From Bacteroidota bacterium (GTDB lineage: Bacteria > Bacteroidota > Bacteroidia > UKL13-3): a stretch of 33,552 nucleotides of DNA. The DNA lies in NCBI GenBank assembly GCA_947459415.1, contig CANHDN010000012.1:1-33552 (forward strand), in the 5' to 3' direction. The translations under genes were made by a program, and so were the position numbers. The notes under the pieces are model-generated. The model did no database searches. It worked only from the letters and a program-made list of their open reading frames with translations, and was not told the DNA's origin. How positions within the stretch are numbered: position 1 is the stretch's first letter; each line of letters opens with the position of its first letter. This document shows positions 15,662-24,226 of the stretch, one piece after another.

Positions 15662-18600
15662 ATGCCGAACCAATCAAATAGAATCTACACGTTTTTAGTA
15701 GGCATTTTCATACTGCTCTATCCTAGGGTTTCGAGTGCCCAGCAGGTATACGGTTTTGAGTGGATAAGGCCTTATCAACCTTATGTAAAAATAAAGTTAA
15801 TACAAGAAGGAGTGTATCGCATTCAAGCCAGTGAATTAGCTGGTTTTTCATCCTATAACCCGCGCAAATTTCAGTTGTTTAAAAATGGTAAAGAACAAGC
15901 AATATATGTTTCAGGAGAATTAGACGGGGTTTTTGATCCGGGAGATTTTATTGAATTTTTTGGCAGCCCAAATGATGGAATGCTCGATCGCGAAATGTAT
16001 AGAACTCCTGCAGATCAAGCTCAAACCTTTAAAAGTATATTCTCTGATACTGCCTATTATTTTTTGAGTGTTTTGCCAGATTCAAGCAGTCATAATCCAA
16101 TTCGATTTCAAACTTATTCAGATGCAGATTATGCTAATTACACTGCTGAACCAAACCTTGAAATAGTTCAACAACTTGTACCACAAGAGGATTATTATTA
16201 TGGAGCTTTTATTCCGGCAGATCAGAAATATTATCTTTCAGAATATGCCGCCTCCGAAGGTATGATGAGCGCTTTAATTGGCCAATCGCAAGCCAAAGTT
16301 TATACCTTTCAAACTCCCAATAAGTCTAATAACCTCAATGCTTTTGTTGAAATAAAATTAATTGGTGCATCAGACTTTTTTCTTCCGAATCCAAATTCAC
16401 CTAATCACCATGTGCGAATTTCTATTTTGCCTGATGGGTTAAATGCTAGCATTCTTATTGATACAACTTTTAGGGGTTATGGAGAGCAAAAGTTTGTTAG
16501 AACAATTTCAGCAAATTTACTCGGAGAAACAACCCAATTTAGGGTAGAGGTTATTAATGATATTGCCGTAGGAAGTGACTTTGTTGGTGTTTCATATATC
16601 CAATTGCGCTACCCTAGAACCATTTCATCACTAGAAAATGCAGTTGTTTTTGAATTGCCCAAAACCCAATTAGGTAGTAAAACACTTTTTCAGCTTAATA
16701 ACTATACAGGGGTATCGCCTGTTTTATATGACCTAAGTCAAGGCATTCGCGTAATAGCTAATAAGAATGTGAATCAGATTCAAGCTTTAATACCTTTCAA
16801 TGCATCTAAAAGTAAACTTGTTTTGCATGATTTATCCAATGTTCTTACTCCAATAAGTGTGATGCCGCACCAATTTGTGGTACCAAATGTTTTGGCCAAT
16901 TATCAATATCTTATTGTTTCAAATAAGCAATTAAAAATGGGAGCAGAAGCCTATCAAACATACAGAAATATTAAATATAATACGTATTTGGCTTATGCAG
17001 AAGATTTATCAGATTACTATACCTACGGACATTTTCACCCCTTGGCTATACGAAAATTTTGCAAACATTTATTTGATAAACAAAATACAGCGCCACAATT
17101 TTTATTGCTTTTAGGTAGGGGATATCAAAACAATTTATTGAAATTAAACCGAGAAACCAACCAACTAAATTTGGTACCTGCATTTGGCGTGCCCTCATCT
17201 GATCATATGTTTACCAATGATTTTGTTGGTTTGAATGGTGCACCAAGCATAGCAACAGGCAGAATCCCTGCAAGTAACTTGCAAGAGCTAAATAATTATT
17301 TACAAAAATTAAAAGCACTCGAAATTAATGCAGATTCAATAAATGCTTGGCGTAAAGATTTTTTACATTTAAGCGGTGGTTCATATGAATCACAACAAAA
17401 TGAGTTTAAAAATCAATTGGCTGCTATGGGTAATATGGTGCTTGGCAAACCAATAGGAGCAAGAATCTTTCCATATTTTAAGAAAAGTTCAGCGCCAACC
17501 GATGGGGATTTAAAATCTATTCTATTAAAACATTTAAATAATGGCGTAAACATGATGACATTTTACGGTCATGGTTCACTTACCGTATTAGATATGGATT
17601 TTGGAGGCATTAATGATTTACAAGCAAACAATAAACCTGCCTTTTATTATTTTAATGGATGTAATATAGGTAATGCGAATGATGTGGATCCATTGGGAAC
17701 GGGTTTGGTATATGGTAAAGATTATATCTGTGCAGCTAACAAAGGCGCCATTGGTTGGTTGGCACACACCAATTTAACTTTTACCAACCAATTGAGCTTT
17801 CAGATGAATCAACTATATCAACAGTTAGGGCTGCTTAACTATTCTTTACCAATTGGCTTGCAGGTGAAAAGAGCGCTCGAAGTCACCTCCCAAAGTAATG
17901 AGCAATTTGCCCGGTCGCATGCACTTCAATTGCTTTTACAAGGTGATCCTGCTTTTGTGCTTTATGCGCCTGCTAAACCAGATTATCAGATAGAGAATTC
18001 TGATTTATTTGTTACACCAAGCAATGCAAGTGTGCAAAATGATTCACTCGCAATAGGCATTATTATTCATAACTTGGCAAAAGCTGTGACGGATACCTTA
18101 CACATTCAATTACAACGCAAGCTTCCAAACAATAGTGTTCAAACATTTGATTTAAATCAAGCTATTGCGCCCCTAAATGTAGATACATTTTTCGTCTGGG
18201 TAAAGCCCCTATTAAAACAAGATATTGGCGATAATGTATTTACCGTAAAAATTAATCCTACCCAAAAAGTCCAAGAAATTAAATATACCAATAACGAAGC
18301 TTCCATTAATTATTTTTTACCAGGTAGTGGTTTGCAAACCATTTATCCCAAACCATATGCAATCATAAATACTGATTCAGTAGAATTGCTCGTTCAAAAT
18401 AATAACCTGTTTACAGAACCTGCTACTTATATTTTTGAAATTGATACAACACCAAGCTTCAATAGCAATAGTATTTTTAATCAAAAAAGTGCTCCCATTA
18501 CAGCTACTCATTTAGCCAAGTGGAAGATATCATTGAGTTCACAAGATAGTTTGGTATACTTTTGGCGTGCCAAAATAAATTTGCCAGAAAATCAAGGCGG

Positions 18601-20689
18601 TATTTGGGTTCAACAGAGTTTTACTTTCATGAAAAATGCAAGCAAAGGTTGGCACCAACAGCGTTATGAGCAGTTAAAAAACGCAAGTGCAAAAACCTTT
18701 ATTCAATTCGAAGATACTACTAGGCGTTTGGTATTTAGTAATAATTCATTGGTATTGGGTATTGAAAATAGGAGGTGGGATCACCGCAGAATGGGCGTAG
18801 TAATACCTTACTTATTAAATGCGGGTGTTGGCTCTTGTATTTCGCAAGGTACAGTAGTGTTAGTGTTTGAACCTTATCAGGTTGATTTTCCTTATGAATT
18901 ACCAAATTATCCATTTAATTGTGCCTTTGTTCAAGCAAATAAATTTGATCAAAGTGTGCGTTATTATACTTTTAATACCAATTTTGCTCAGGGTCAGCAA
19001 GATTTGGCGCAATTCATCGATTCAATTCCTAATGGATATTATGTGGCTATGTTTTCTCGGTACAGCAGTGGCATTGAAAGTTGGCCTACTTCTGTGAAAT
19101 CTCAATTTGCAAAGATAGGTTCTGTGAAAGTTCCACAAATAACTAATCACCATACAGCATGGGCTATCATAGGTATGAAAGGTGAAGCGCCAGGTTTGGC
19201 AATTGAAGATACTGTTACCAATAATGACCTTAAAAACACCCCAAATCTTCCACCCGGACCAACAGATCCCCAAGATGAAATGTATCTGAGGATAAGAAGA
19301 GAAATAAGCTTAAAATGGTATACAGGAAATTTTACTAGCATGCCAATTGGCCCTGCTAGTAGTTATAAGCAACTTAATCTGTTATTAGAAGAAAAGGATC
19401 CTTTGCCCAAAGGGAGATGGTGGTTAGATGTAATTGGAATAAATACCTCAGGAAAAGATACTTTTATTTATAGAAATCAAACCCAAACACAGATAGATTT
19501 AAGTAGTATTGATGCCCAAAAATATCCATATATAAAGCTGCAGTTAGGATTTGTAGATAGCACCTATCGAACACCTCATCAGGTAAAATATTGGCAGGTT
19601 TTATACGAAGGAGGTCCAGAGCTCAGCATTGATGTAAATGCCCAATATAAGTTTTATGCGAGTGTTATAGAAAAAGGTGATAGTTTGCGTTTAGATTTAC
19701 CCATAGTGAACCTAGGAGAGAGTATTGCAGATTCTATAGAAACCCTTTTCGAAATTCTTGATGAATCTCGCAAAATACCTTATTCATATTGGCTAAAAGT
19801 GCCTCCAATTTCAGCCAATGAAAGCACTTTGGTTCGAACCCAAATACCTACCCAACTATTGTCTGGTAAAAATACGCTTCAAGTTAATATAAATGCCACT
19901 AAGAAAGTAAAGGAGCTTAATTATTTAAATAATTTTTTGAAGCAAGATTTTACGGTAAAAGGAGATCTTGAAAATCCTTATTTACAAGTTACTTTTGATG
20001 GCCAAAGAATCTTTAATAGAGATATTGTTTCTCCAAATCCTACCATAAGAATTAGTTCTACAGACAACAATTCTTATTTAATGCAAAAAGATACCAATAC
20101 CTTTGAATTTTATATCAGGAAGCCAGGTAGTTTTGAATTTGATCGTGTGTTTTTAAATAATCCAGATGTAATTTTTAGTCCGGCAACAGATAAAAATGAA
20201 GCATTTGTGTTATTCAATCCGAAAAATCTAAAGGATGGGGTATATGCATTAAAAGTTCAAGCTACAGATGCGAGTGGTAATAAAGCAGGTGCTAGGGAAT
20301 ATGAGATTGAATTTACAGTGATTAATAAAAGCACCATTACACATTTTTATCCTTATCCAAATCCATTTACCACGCAAATGCGATTTGTGTTTACGCTAAC
20401 AGGATCTAAGGTTCCAGATCAACTATTGATAAGAATTTTAACTCTGAATGGAAAGGTAGTTAAGGAAGTTCGGACGGAAGAGTTTGGAAACATAAGAATT
20501 GGAAATAATATCAGTGAATTTGCTTGGGATGGTACAGACCAATTCGGAGATAAACTGGCAAATGGTGTTTATTTATATCAGGTATACACCAAAATTAATG
20601 GAGATAATATTGAGCAGGCCAAAACCAAAGCTAGAGATGAATCAAGCTTTTTTGTGAACGGAACGGGTAAAATTTATTTAATGAGATAG
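15662..20689 (+). CDS. C25 family cysteine peptidase, putative type IX secretion system sortase PorU2
   Basis: The 1675-residue protein has a signal peptide (cleavage near VSSA-QQ, about residue 26) and a gingipain-type C25 catalytic domain at about residues 400-770. His637 in YGHGS and Cys667 in FNGCNIG, 30 residues apart, match the His/Cys dyad of gingipains and PorU. N-terminal residues 30-400 form a beta-rich region with the PorU-like entry YVKIKLIQEGVYRI. Residues about 770-1550 are long beta-rich modules, with repeated CARDB-like segments such as DSLRLDLPIVNLGESIADS. The C-terminus (about 1560-1675) begins YPYPNPF and has the FlgD Ig-like pattern WDGTDQFGDKLANGVYLYQV, as in Bacteroidota secreted proteins. 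Length near 1700 rather than 1100-1200 points to PorU2 rather than PorU itself. PorU removes T9SS sorting domains and attaches cargo to lipid; the PorU2 role is predicted only. Confidence 0.85.
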   Translation: MPNQSNRIYTFLVGIFILLYPRVSSAQQVYGFEWIRPYQPYVKIKLIQEGVYRIQASELAGFSSYNPRKFQLFKNGKEQAIYVSGELDGVFDPGDFIEFFGSPNDGMLDREMYRTPADQAQTFKSIFSDTAYYFLSVLPDSSSHNPIRFQTYSDADYANYTAEPNLEIVQQLVPQEDYYYGAFIPADQKYYLSEYAASEGMMSALIGQSQAKVYTFQTPNKSNNLNAFVEIKLIGASDFFLPNPNSPNHHVRISILPDGLNASILIDTTFRGYGEQKFVRTISANLLGETTQFRVEVINDIAVGSDFVGVSYIQLRYPRTISSLENAVVFELPKTQLGSKTLFQLNNYTGVSPVLYDLSQGIRVIANKNVNQIQALIPFNASKSKLVLHDLSNVLTPISVMPHQFVVPNVLANYQYLIVSNKQLKMGAEAYQTYRNIKYNTYLAYAEDLSDYYTYGHFHPLAIRKFCKHLFDKQNTAPQFLLLLGRGYQNNLLKLNRETNQLNLVPAFGVPSSDHMFTNDFVGLNGAPSIATGRIPASNLQELNNYLQKLKALEINADSINAWRKDFLHLSGGSYESQQNEFKNQLAAMGNMVLGKPIGARIFPYFKKSSAPTDGDLKSILLKHLNNGVNMMTFYGHGSLTVLDMDFGGINDLQANNKPAFYYFNGCNIGNANDVDPLGTGLVYGKDYICAANKGAIGWLAHTNLTFTNQLSFQMNQLYQQLGLLNYSLPIGLQVKRALEVTSQSNEQFARSHALQLLLQGDPAFVLYAPAKPDYQIENSDLFVTPSNASVQNDSLAIGIIIHNLAKAVTDTLHIQLQRKLPNNSVQTFDLNQAIAPLNVDTFFVWVKPLLKQDIGDNVFTVKINPTQKVQEIKYTNNEASINYFLPGSGLQTIYPKPYAIINTDSVELLVQNNNLFTEPATYIFEIDTTPSFNSNSIFNQKSAPITATHLAKWKISLSSQDSLVYFWRAKINLPENQGGIWVQQSFTFMKNASKGWHQQRYEQLKNASAKTFIQFEDTTRRLVFSNNSLVLGIENRRWDHRRMGVVIPYLLNAGVGSCISQGTVVLVFEPYQVDFPYELPNYPFNCAFVQANKFDQSVRYYTFNTNFAQGQQDLAQFIDSIPNGYYVAMFSRYSSGIESWPTSVKSQFAKIGSVKVPQITNHHTAWAIIGMKGEAPGLAIEDTVTNNDLKNTPNLPPGPTDPQDEMYLRIRREISLKWYTGNFTSMPIGPASSYKQLNLLLEEKDPLPKGRWWLDVIGINTSGKDTFIYRNQTQTQIDLSSIDAQKYPYIKLQLGFVDSTYRTPHQVKYWQVLYEGGPELSIDVNAQYKFYASVIEKGDSLRLDLPIVNLGESIADSIETLFEILDESRKIPYSYWLKVPPISANESTLVRTQIPTQLLSGKNTLQVNINATKKVKELNYLNNFLKQDFTVKGDLENPYLQVTFDGQRIFNRDIVSPNPTIRISSTDNNSYLMQKDTNTFEFYIRKPGSFEFDRVFLNNPDVIFSPATDKNEAFVLFNPKNLKDGVYALKVQATDASGNKAGAREYEIEFTVINKSTITHFYPYPNPFTTQMRFVFTLTGSKVPDQLLIRILTLNGKVVKEVRTEEFGNIRIGNNISEFAWDGTDQFGDKLANGVYLYQVYTKINGDNIEQAKTKARDESSFFVNGTGKIYLMR

Positions 20690-20772
20690 CAAAAAATCTA
20701 AGTTTCAAAAAATTTCTTCCTTAGATGGTGGCTACTTTGAGTCATACTTGCAAAAAAATGACAGACAGCCTA

Positions 20773-20801
20773 TTGAAAATTAATAATTTGTATTAATTTT
20801 G
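20773..20801 (+). promoter_or_regulatory. Promoter of the putative non-coding RNA
   Basis: TTG at 20773-20775, an 18-nt spacer and TAATTTTG at 20794-20801 match the Bacteroidota promoter consensus completely. The start would be near 20806. There is no convincing coding gene between here and the plus-strand terminator at 20970-21012, so it is the prime evidence for an RNA gene. Confidence 0.78.
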
Positions 20802-20805
20802 CGCC

Positions 20806-21012
20806 CGATTTAGGAATAGGGCCAGTTTTAGCGGAAACACAATAATAAAATAAAAAATTATTATTTTCTATAAAACTGCATGAATTTCAGAACTTGATTT
20901 TCATGATAATCAATAAAATCCTGATTATAAATCAATTAAAATAGAAAAAGTTTGGTGTTTGTTTATATTAAAGGCTGCAGAGAATTGAATCCCTAATTTT
21001 CTGCGGCTTTTT
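20806..21012 (+). ncRNA. Putative structured non-coding RNA of about 205 nt, family unknown
   Basis: This stretch lies in the 326-bp gap between porU2 and polX, with a full promoter in front and a strong terminator behind, both on the plus strand. Paired elements: (1) GCCC (20803-20806) with GGGC (20819-20822), weak; (2) CAGTTTTA (20823-20830) with TAAAACTG (20871-20878), enclosing AATAATAA (20841-20848) with TTATTATT (20858-20865); (3) TTGATTT (20894-20900) continuing into ATAATCA (20906-20912), pairing with TGATTAT and AAATCAA (20922-20935), 14 bp with a 5-nt bulge TCATG; (4) the terminator stem. Only a 13-codon ATG frame (20903-20944) lies inside. It is not tRNA, tmRNA, SRP or RNase P by inspection. 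A 6S-type RNA (for example the 6S-Flavo family) is a candidate to test. The first 80 nt of the gap (20690-20772) hold only a 7-bp inverted repeat, ATCTAAG/CTTAGAT, just past the porU2 stop. Confidence 0.62.
20970..21012 (+). terminator. Strong rho-independent terminator of the putative ncRNA
   Basis: GCTGCAGAGAATT (20974-20986) pairs with AATTTTCTGCGGC (20995-21007) with two G-U pairs; the loop is GAATCCCT. Four further outer pairs, three A-U and one G-U, run to 20970/21011. The right arm ends in TTTTT on the plus strand. On the minus strand it follows the polX stop (21016) directly and could also stop polX transcription, but its T-run is weaker there. Confidence 0.85.
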
Positions 21013-21015
21013 AAT

Positions 21016-22674
21016 TTAGGGCTTTTTCTTTTTAAAATAGGTATCTAAGAATGAAACGTCTTGAGCATTCAAACACATTTCTTTTGTTAGGCCCCCTTTT
21101 CTGGCTACCTCTGTTCCAAAAAACATATCATAAAAGCCTTCTACTTCATGTGCATCTGGGTTAATGCTAATCATTACGCCTTTGTTTATAGCATAATCTA
21201 GGTATCGCCAGTCTATGTCTAAGCGGTATGGGTTTGCATTCAGTTCTAGAATTACTCCATTAGCAGCGCAGGCGTCGATGATTTTGTGATGGTTTATTGG
21301 GTAACCTTCACGCATTAATAATAACCTTCCTGTTGGATGACCTAGAATAGTGGTATAAGGGTTTTCTATGGCTTTTATGAGTCTACTCATTGCTTTGTCT
21401 TCAGTCATTTTAAGAACACTGTGCACTGAGGCAACTACATAATCAAATTCTTGAAGGATACTGTTATCGTAATCTAAATTTCCATCATATAATATATCCG
21501 ATTCTATTCCTGAGAATATCTTAAACTTACCCGCATATTTTTGGTTTAGCTTAGCAATCTCAACAAGTTGTTGAGCCACTCTTTCTTCAGATAAACCATT
21601 GGCATAAAATGCACTTTTACTGTGATCGGCCATGCCTAAATATTCGTACCCTTGTTTTACGCAAAAATCTGCCATGGTTTCTATGGTATGAATACCATCG
21701 CTGTAGGTAGAGTGATTATGAAGCGGTCCTTTTAAATCTGTATATTCAATTAAAACAGGTAATGCATGAGCAATGGCACGTTCAATTTCACCTCTGTCTT
21801 CTCGCATCTCTGGGTGCACATAAGACATATTTGCCGCTTCATAAATTTCTTTCTCATTCTCATAGTTCTTTCGGTCTGAACCTATTCTTTGCAGCACTTT
21901 TTCTGCATGCAATTGGCTCGACCCAAACTGAAACAAATGATAAGCAAACTCATTGGCATTACAAACCAATATCTTAAAGGTAAATTCTTCCATTTTGAAG
22001 CTATTTTCTGAATAAGGAAACTCAAAAAATGATTCAAATTCTTCTGCAAAAAACAGCGGATCCATCGTGCCTACTATCATTTCAACACAGCTAATGGTTT
22101 CCATTTTACGATAAAATTCCCCTGAAAAAGAGGCATGTTCTACAGATTCAAAGCGTTCTAGTTGGGTTAATAAATCGATGGCGCTTGGATAAATTTTGGC
22201 ATAATGAAATTGACCAGCACTGGCAAACATAAACTCAATTTGTTTAATGATTGCTTCCTGTGTTTTTAAACCAAATCCCTTGTATTGTGCTAATCTATTT
22301 TCTTTGCAAGCGTATAAAAGTTCTCCAATACTTTCAATTTGCATTTCTTTCCAAATAATGGCTACCTTTTTGGGTCCAATGCCTTTAATTCTCATGATTT
22401 GACGAACGCCTTCGGGTGTTGCTTCAATTAATTGTAGCAATTCTGGGAAAGTATTGGTTTCAAAAATTTGTACTAGTTTTAGTGCAATACTTTTACCAAT
22501 CCCCTCCACGTTTTCAAGTTCTTGCAGTGTTTTACCCTCCAGTGGGTCTGCTATTTTATCAATGCGAAATGAGGCATTTGCAAAAGATTTTATTTTAAAA
22601 GGATTTTCGCCATGTAATTCGCTTAAATCAGCATAGGCTTTAAATATATCTGCAATATCAGAATTGGTCATCAT
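21016..22674 (-). CDS. PolX-type protein: HhH and PHP domains with a degenerate polymerase domain
   Basis: Architecture and length (552 residues; B. subtilis PolX 570) match bacterial PolX: an N-terminal 8-kDa-like domain with HhH motifs (LENVEGIGKSIALKL 53-67, RIKGIGPKK 95-103), a polymerase beta-type middle and a C-terminal PHP domain. The PHP metal motifs are complete: LHNHSTYSDG (318-327), GMADHS, GIESDIL, ASVHS, LGHPTGR, NANPYRLD and NPDAHE. In the polymerase part, the segment aligned to GS-x-R-R-G-K-E-T-x-G-D-x-D reads SGEFYRKMETISCVEM, putting Cys196 and Glu198 where two catalytic Asp are expected, and the third Asp position (usually D-L-R) reads TFK (232-234). The polymerase is therefore probably inactive, while the PHP 3'-5' exonuclease or phosphoesterase activity may remain. 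It lies 40 bp after an MBL nuclease in the same direction, suggesting a repair or RNA-turnover operon. Confidence 0.88.
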   Translation of the reverse strand: MMTNSDIADIFKAYADLSELHGENPFKIKSFANASFRIDKIADPLEGKTLQELENVEGIGKSIALKLVQIFETNTFPELLQLIEATPEGVRQIMRIKGIGPKKVAIIWKEMQIESIGELLYACKENRLAQYKGFGLKTQEAIIKQIEFMFASAGQFHYAKIYPSAIDLLTQLERFESVEHASFSGEFYRKMETISCVEMIVGTMDPLFFAEEFESFFEFPYSENSFKMEEFTFKILVCNANEFAYHLFQFGSSQLHAEKVLQRIGSDRKNYENEKEIYEAANMSYVHPEMREDRGEIERAIAHALPVLIEYTDLKGPLHNHSTYSDGIHTIETMADFCVKQGYEYLGMADHSKSAFYANGLSEERVAQQLVEIAKLNQKYAGKFKIFSGIESDILYDGNLDYDNSILQEFDYVVASVHSVLKMTEDKAMSRLIKAIENPYTTILGHPTGRLLLMREGYPINHHKIIDACAANGVILELNANPYRLDIDWRYLDYAINKGVMISINPDAHEVEGFYDMFFGTEVARKGGLTKEMCLNAQDVSFLDTYFKKKKP

Positions 22675-22714
22675 GTTGCTTGCTTAGAATCTAGATAAAT
22701 ACTTTAGTTTAAAA

Positions 22715-24139
22715 TTATAATTCAAACTCTTCTAAATAATTTGGTATGATTGCTTCGCAGAGCCCTTTGGTTTGAACCGATTCTTGCATAGCCATCAATT
22801 GAGGTTCTTCACCATGAACCAGGAAAACTTTTTGTAGTTTTTTACCTGCTTTATTACTGGCATGCACAGTGGATTCTATGTAGTTAAAAACTTCATCGTG
22901 ATCTGGATGTGAGCTAAAAACATCTGTTCTTGCAATTTGGGCAAATACTCGCTTTTCGCGGTTTTTAATTTGTATACTTGCTTGTCCTTGCAATAATCTA
23001 TGCCCCAGAGTACCTTCTGCACAGAAGCCAGCAATGAGAATGGTAGAGTAAGGGTTTTCTATGTTATTGCTTACATGTTCTTGTATTCTTCCGCCTTCTA
23101 CCATGCCAGCTGCCGATATAATAATACAAGGATCAAAATAATGCATAAGCTCCTCATGCTCGTCCATTCCTTCTAAGTAATGAATATTAGTAAAATGAAA
23201 CAAGCTGCCATGGTCTTGCATAAATTGTTGCGCTTCTTTGTTTAATAAATAAGCATGTCTTTCGTAAACGGGTGTACTTTTAATGGCAAGCGGACTATCT
23301 ACAAAAACTTTCAACCAATCTGGAATGAGTCCCTTTTTTTTGAGCTGGTTAATGGTGAATACAACAGCTTGGGTTCGGCCTACGCTAAAGGCAGGAATTA
23401 CCAATCTTCCCCTAAAATCGATACAGGTTTTTTGAATATAAGGCATTAATTCTTCCTCTGCATCACTGCCTGAAAAGTGTTTTCTGCCACCATAGGTAGA
23501 CTCTGTAATCAGGTAATCTACCTGGTTAAAAATTTCTCCATCGCGAACCAATTTACTATTAGATCTGCCTAAATCACCTGAAAATCCAAACCTAGTTTCT
23601 TGGCCATTTTCAAAAATCGTAATTTCTATGCTTGCAGCTCCAAGTAAATGTCCGGCTTCTATAAATTGAATGCTCAGTTCTGGATTTACTTGAAAAGGTT
23701 TATGGAAAGGTATGGTGAAAAATTGATCAACGGTTTGTTTAACACTTTTCTCTGTAAAAAGAGGTTTTGGTATTTGGTCTCGGCGGCTTTTTTTAGATCT
23801 CCCCAAACTCTTTCTGTATTGATTGAGTTGTATGTTGGCACTATCAAATAATAAATATGCACTCAATTCAGCTGTTGCAGGCGTGCACATAATATTTCCT
23901 TTAAATCCCTGCTGAACCAAGGCTGGCAAGTTTCCAGAATGGTCTATATGGGCATGAGTTAAAATTACTAAATCAATGGTAACTGGTTCAAACGGAAAAA
24001 TATTTGCTTGTGCAATTGGATTTTTTTTAAGTTCATAGTCCATCCCACAATCAATTAAAATGTTATAACCAGATTGTAACGTGAGCATAAACATACTCCC
24101 TGTAACTTGTTTGGCGGCACCTAAAAAACTTAATTTCAT
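22715..24139 (-). CDS. MBL-fold/beta-CASP metallonuclease (CPSF73/RNase-type)
   Basis: This 474-residue protein combines a metallo-beta-lactamase fold with a beta-CASP cap, as in eukaryotic CPSF73 and bacterial and archaeal RNA nucleases. The zinc motif THAHIDHSG (61-69) contains the HxHxDH signature; FSGDLGRS carries the downstream metal aspartate; GRLVIPAFSVGRTQAVVF begins the beta-CASP domain; and IIISAAGMVEGGRIQEHV and SSHPDHDE are the later histidine motifs. VFLVHGEE near the C-terminus carries the final conserved histidine. No RNase J-type extra C-terminal domain is present. It probably processes or degrades RNA in the cytoplasm. Gap of 40 bp to polX downstream, 87 bp to the thioesterase upstream. 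An alternative to RNA substrate is DNA repair, as in SNM1-like relatives, but the motifs favour the CPSF group. Confidence 0.9.
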   Translation of the reverse strand: MKLSFLGAAKQVTGSMFMLTLQSGYNILIDCGMDYELKKNPIAQANIFPFEPVTIDLVILTHAHIDHSGNLPALVQQGFKGNIMCTPATAELSAYLLFDSANIQLNQYRKSLGRSKKSRRDQIPKPLFTEKSVKQTVDQFFTIPFHKPFQVNPELSIQFIEAGHLLGAASIEITIFENGQETRFGFSGDLGRSNSKLVRDGEIFNQVDYLITESTYGGRKHFSGSDAEEELMPYIQKTCIDFRGRLVIPAFSVGRTQAVVFTINQLKKKGLIPDWLKVFVDSPLAIKSTPVYERHAYLLNKEAQQFMQDHGSLFHFTNIHYLEGMDEHEELMHYFDPCIIISAAGMVEGGRIQEHVSNNIENPYSTILIAGFCAEGTLGHRLLQGQASIQIKNREKRVFAQIARTDVFSSHPDHDEVFNYIESTVHASNKAGKKLQKVFLVHGEEPQLMAMQESVQTKGLCEAIIPNYLEEFEL

Positions 24140-24226
24140 GTATAATTCTTAACGGGTAGTATGTTTATTTTATCTCACAAATAAATGAATTTCTTCCACT
24201 TTGTATCATATAAAATTTTTATTTTC

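Noticed and set aside
20803-20880. Considered a tRNA, tmRNA, SRP RNA or riboswitch in the porU2-polX gap
   Set aside because: No acceptor stem with CCA or TTC-loop, no tmRNA tag frame and no SRP Alu/S-domain motifs are visible. A riboswitch would need a downstream plus-strand gene, and polX is on the other strand.
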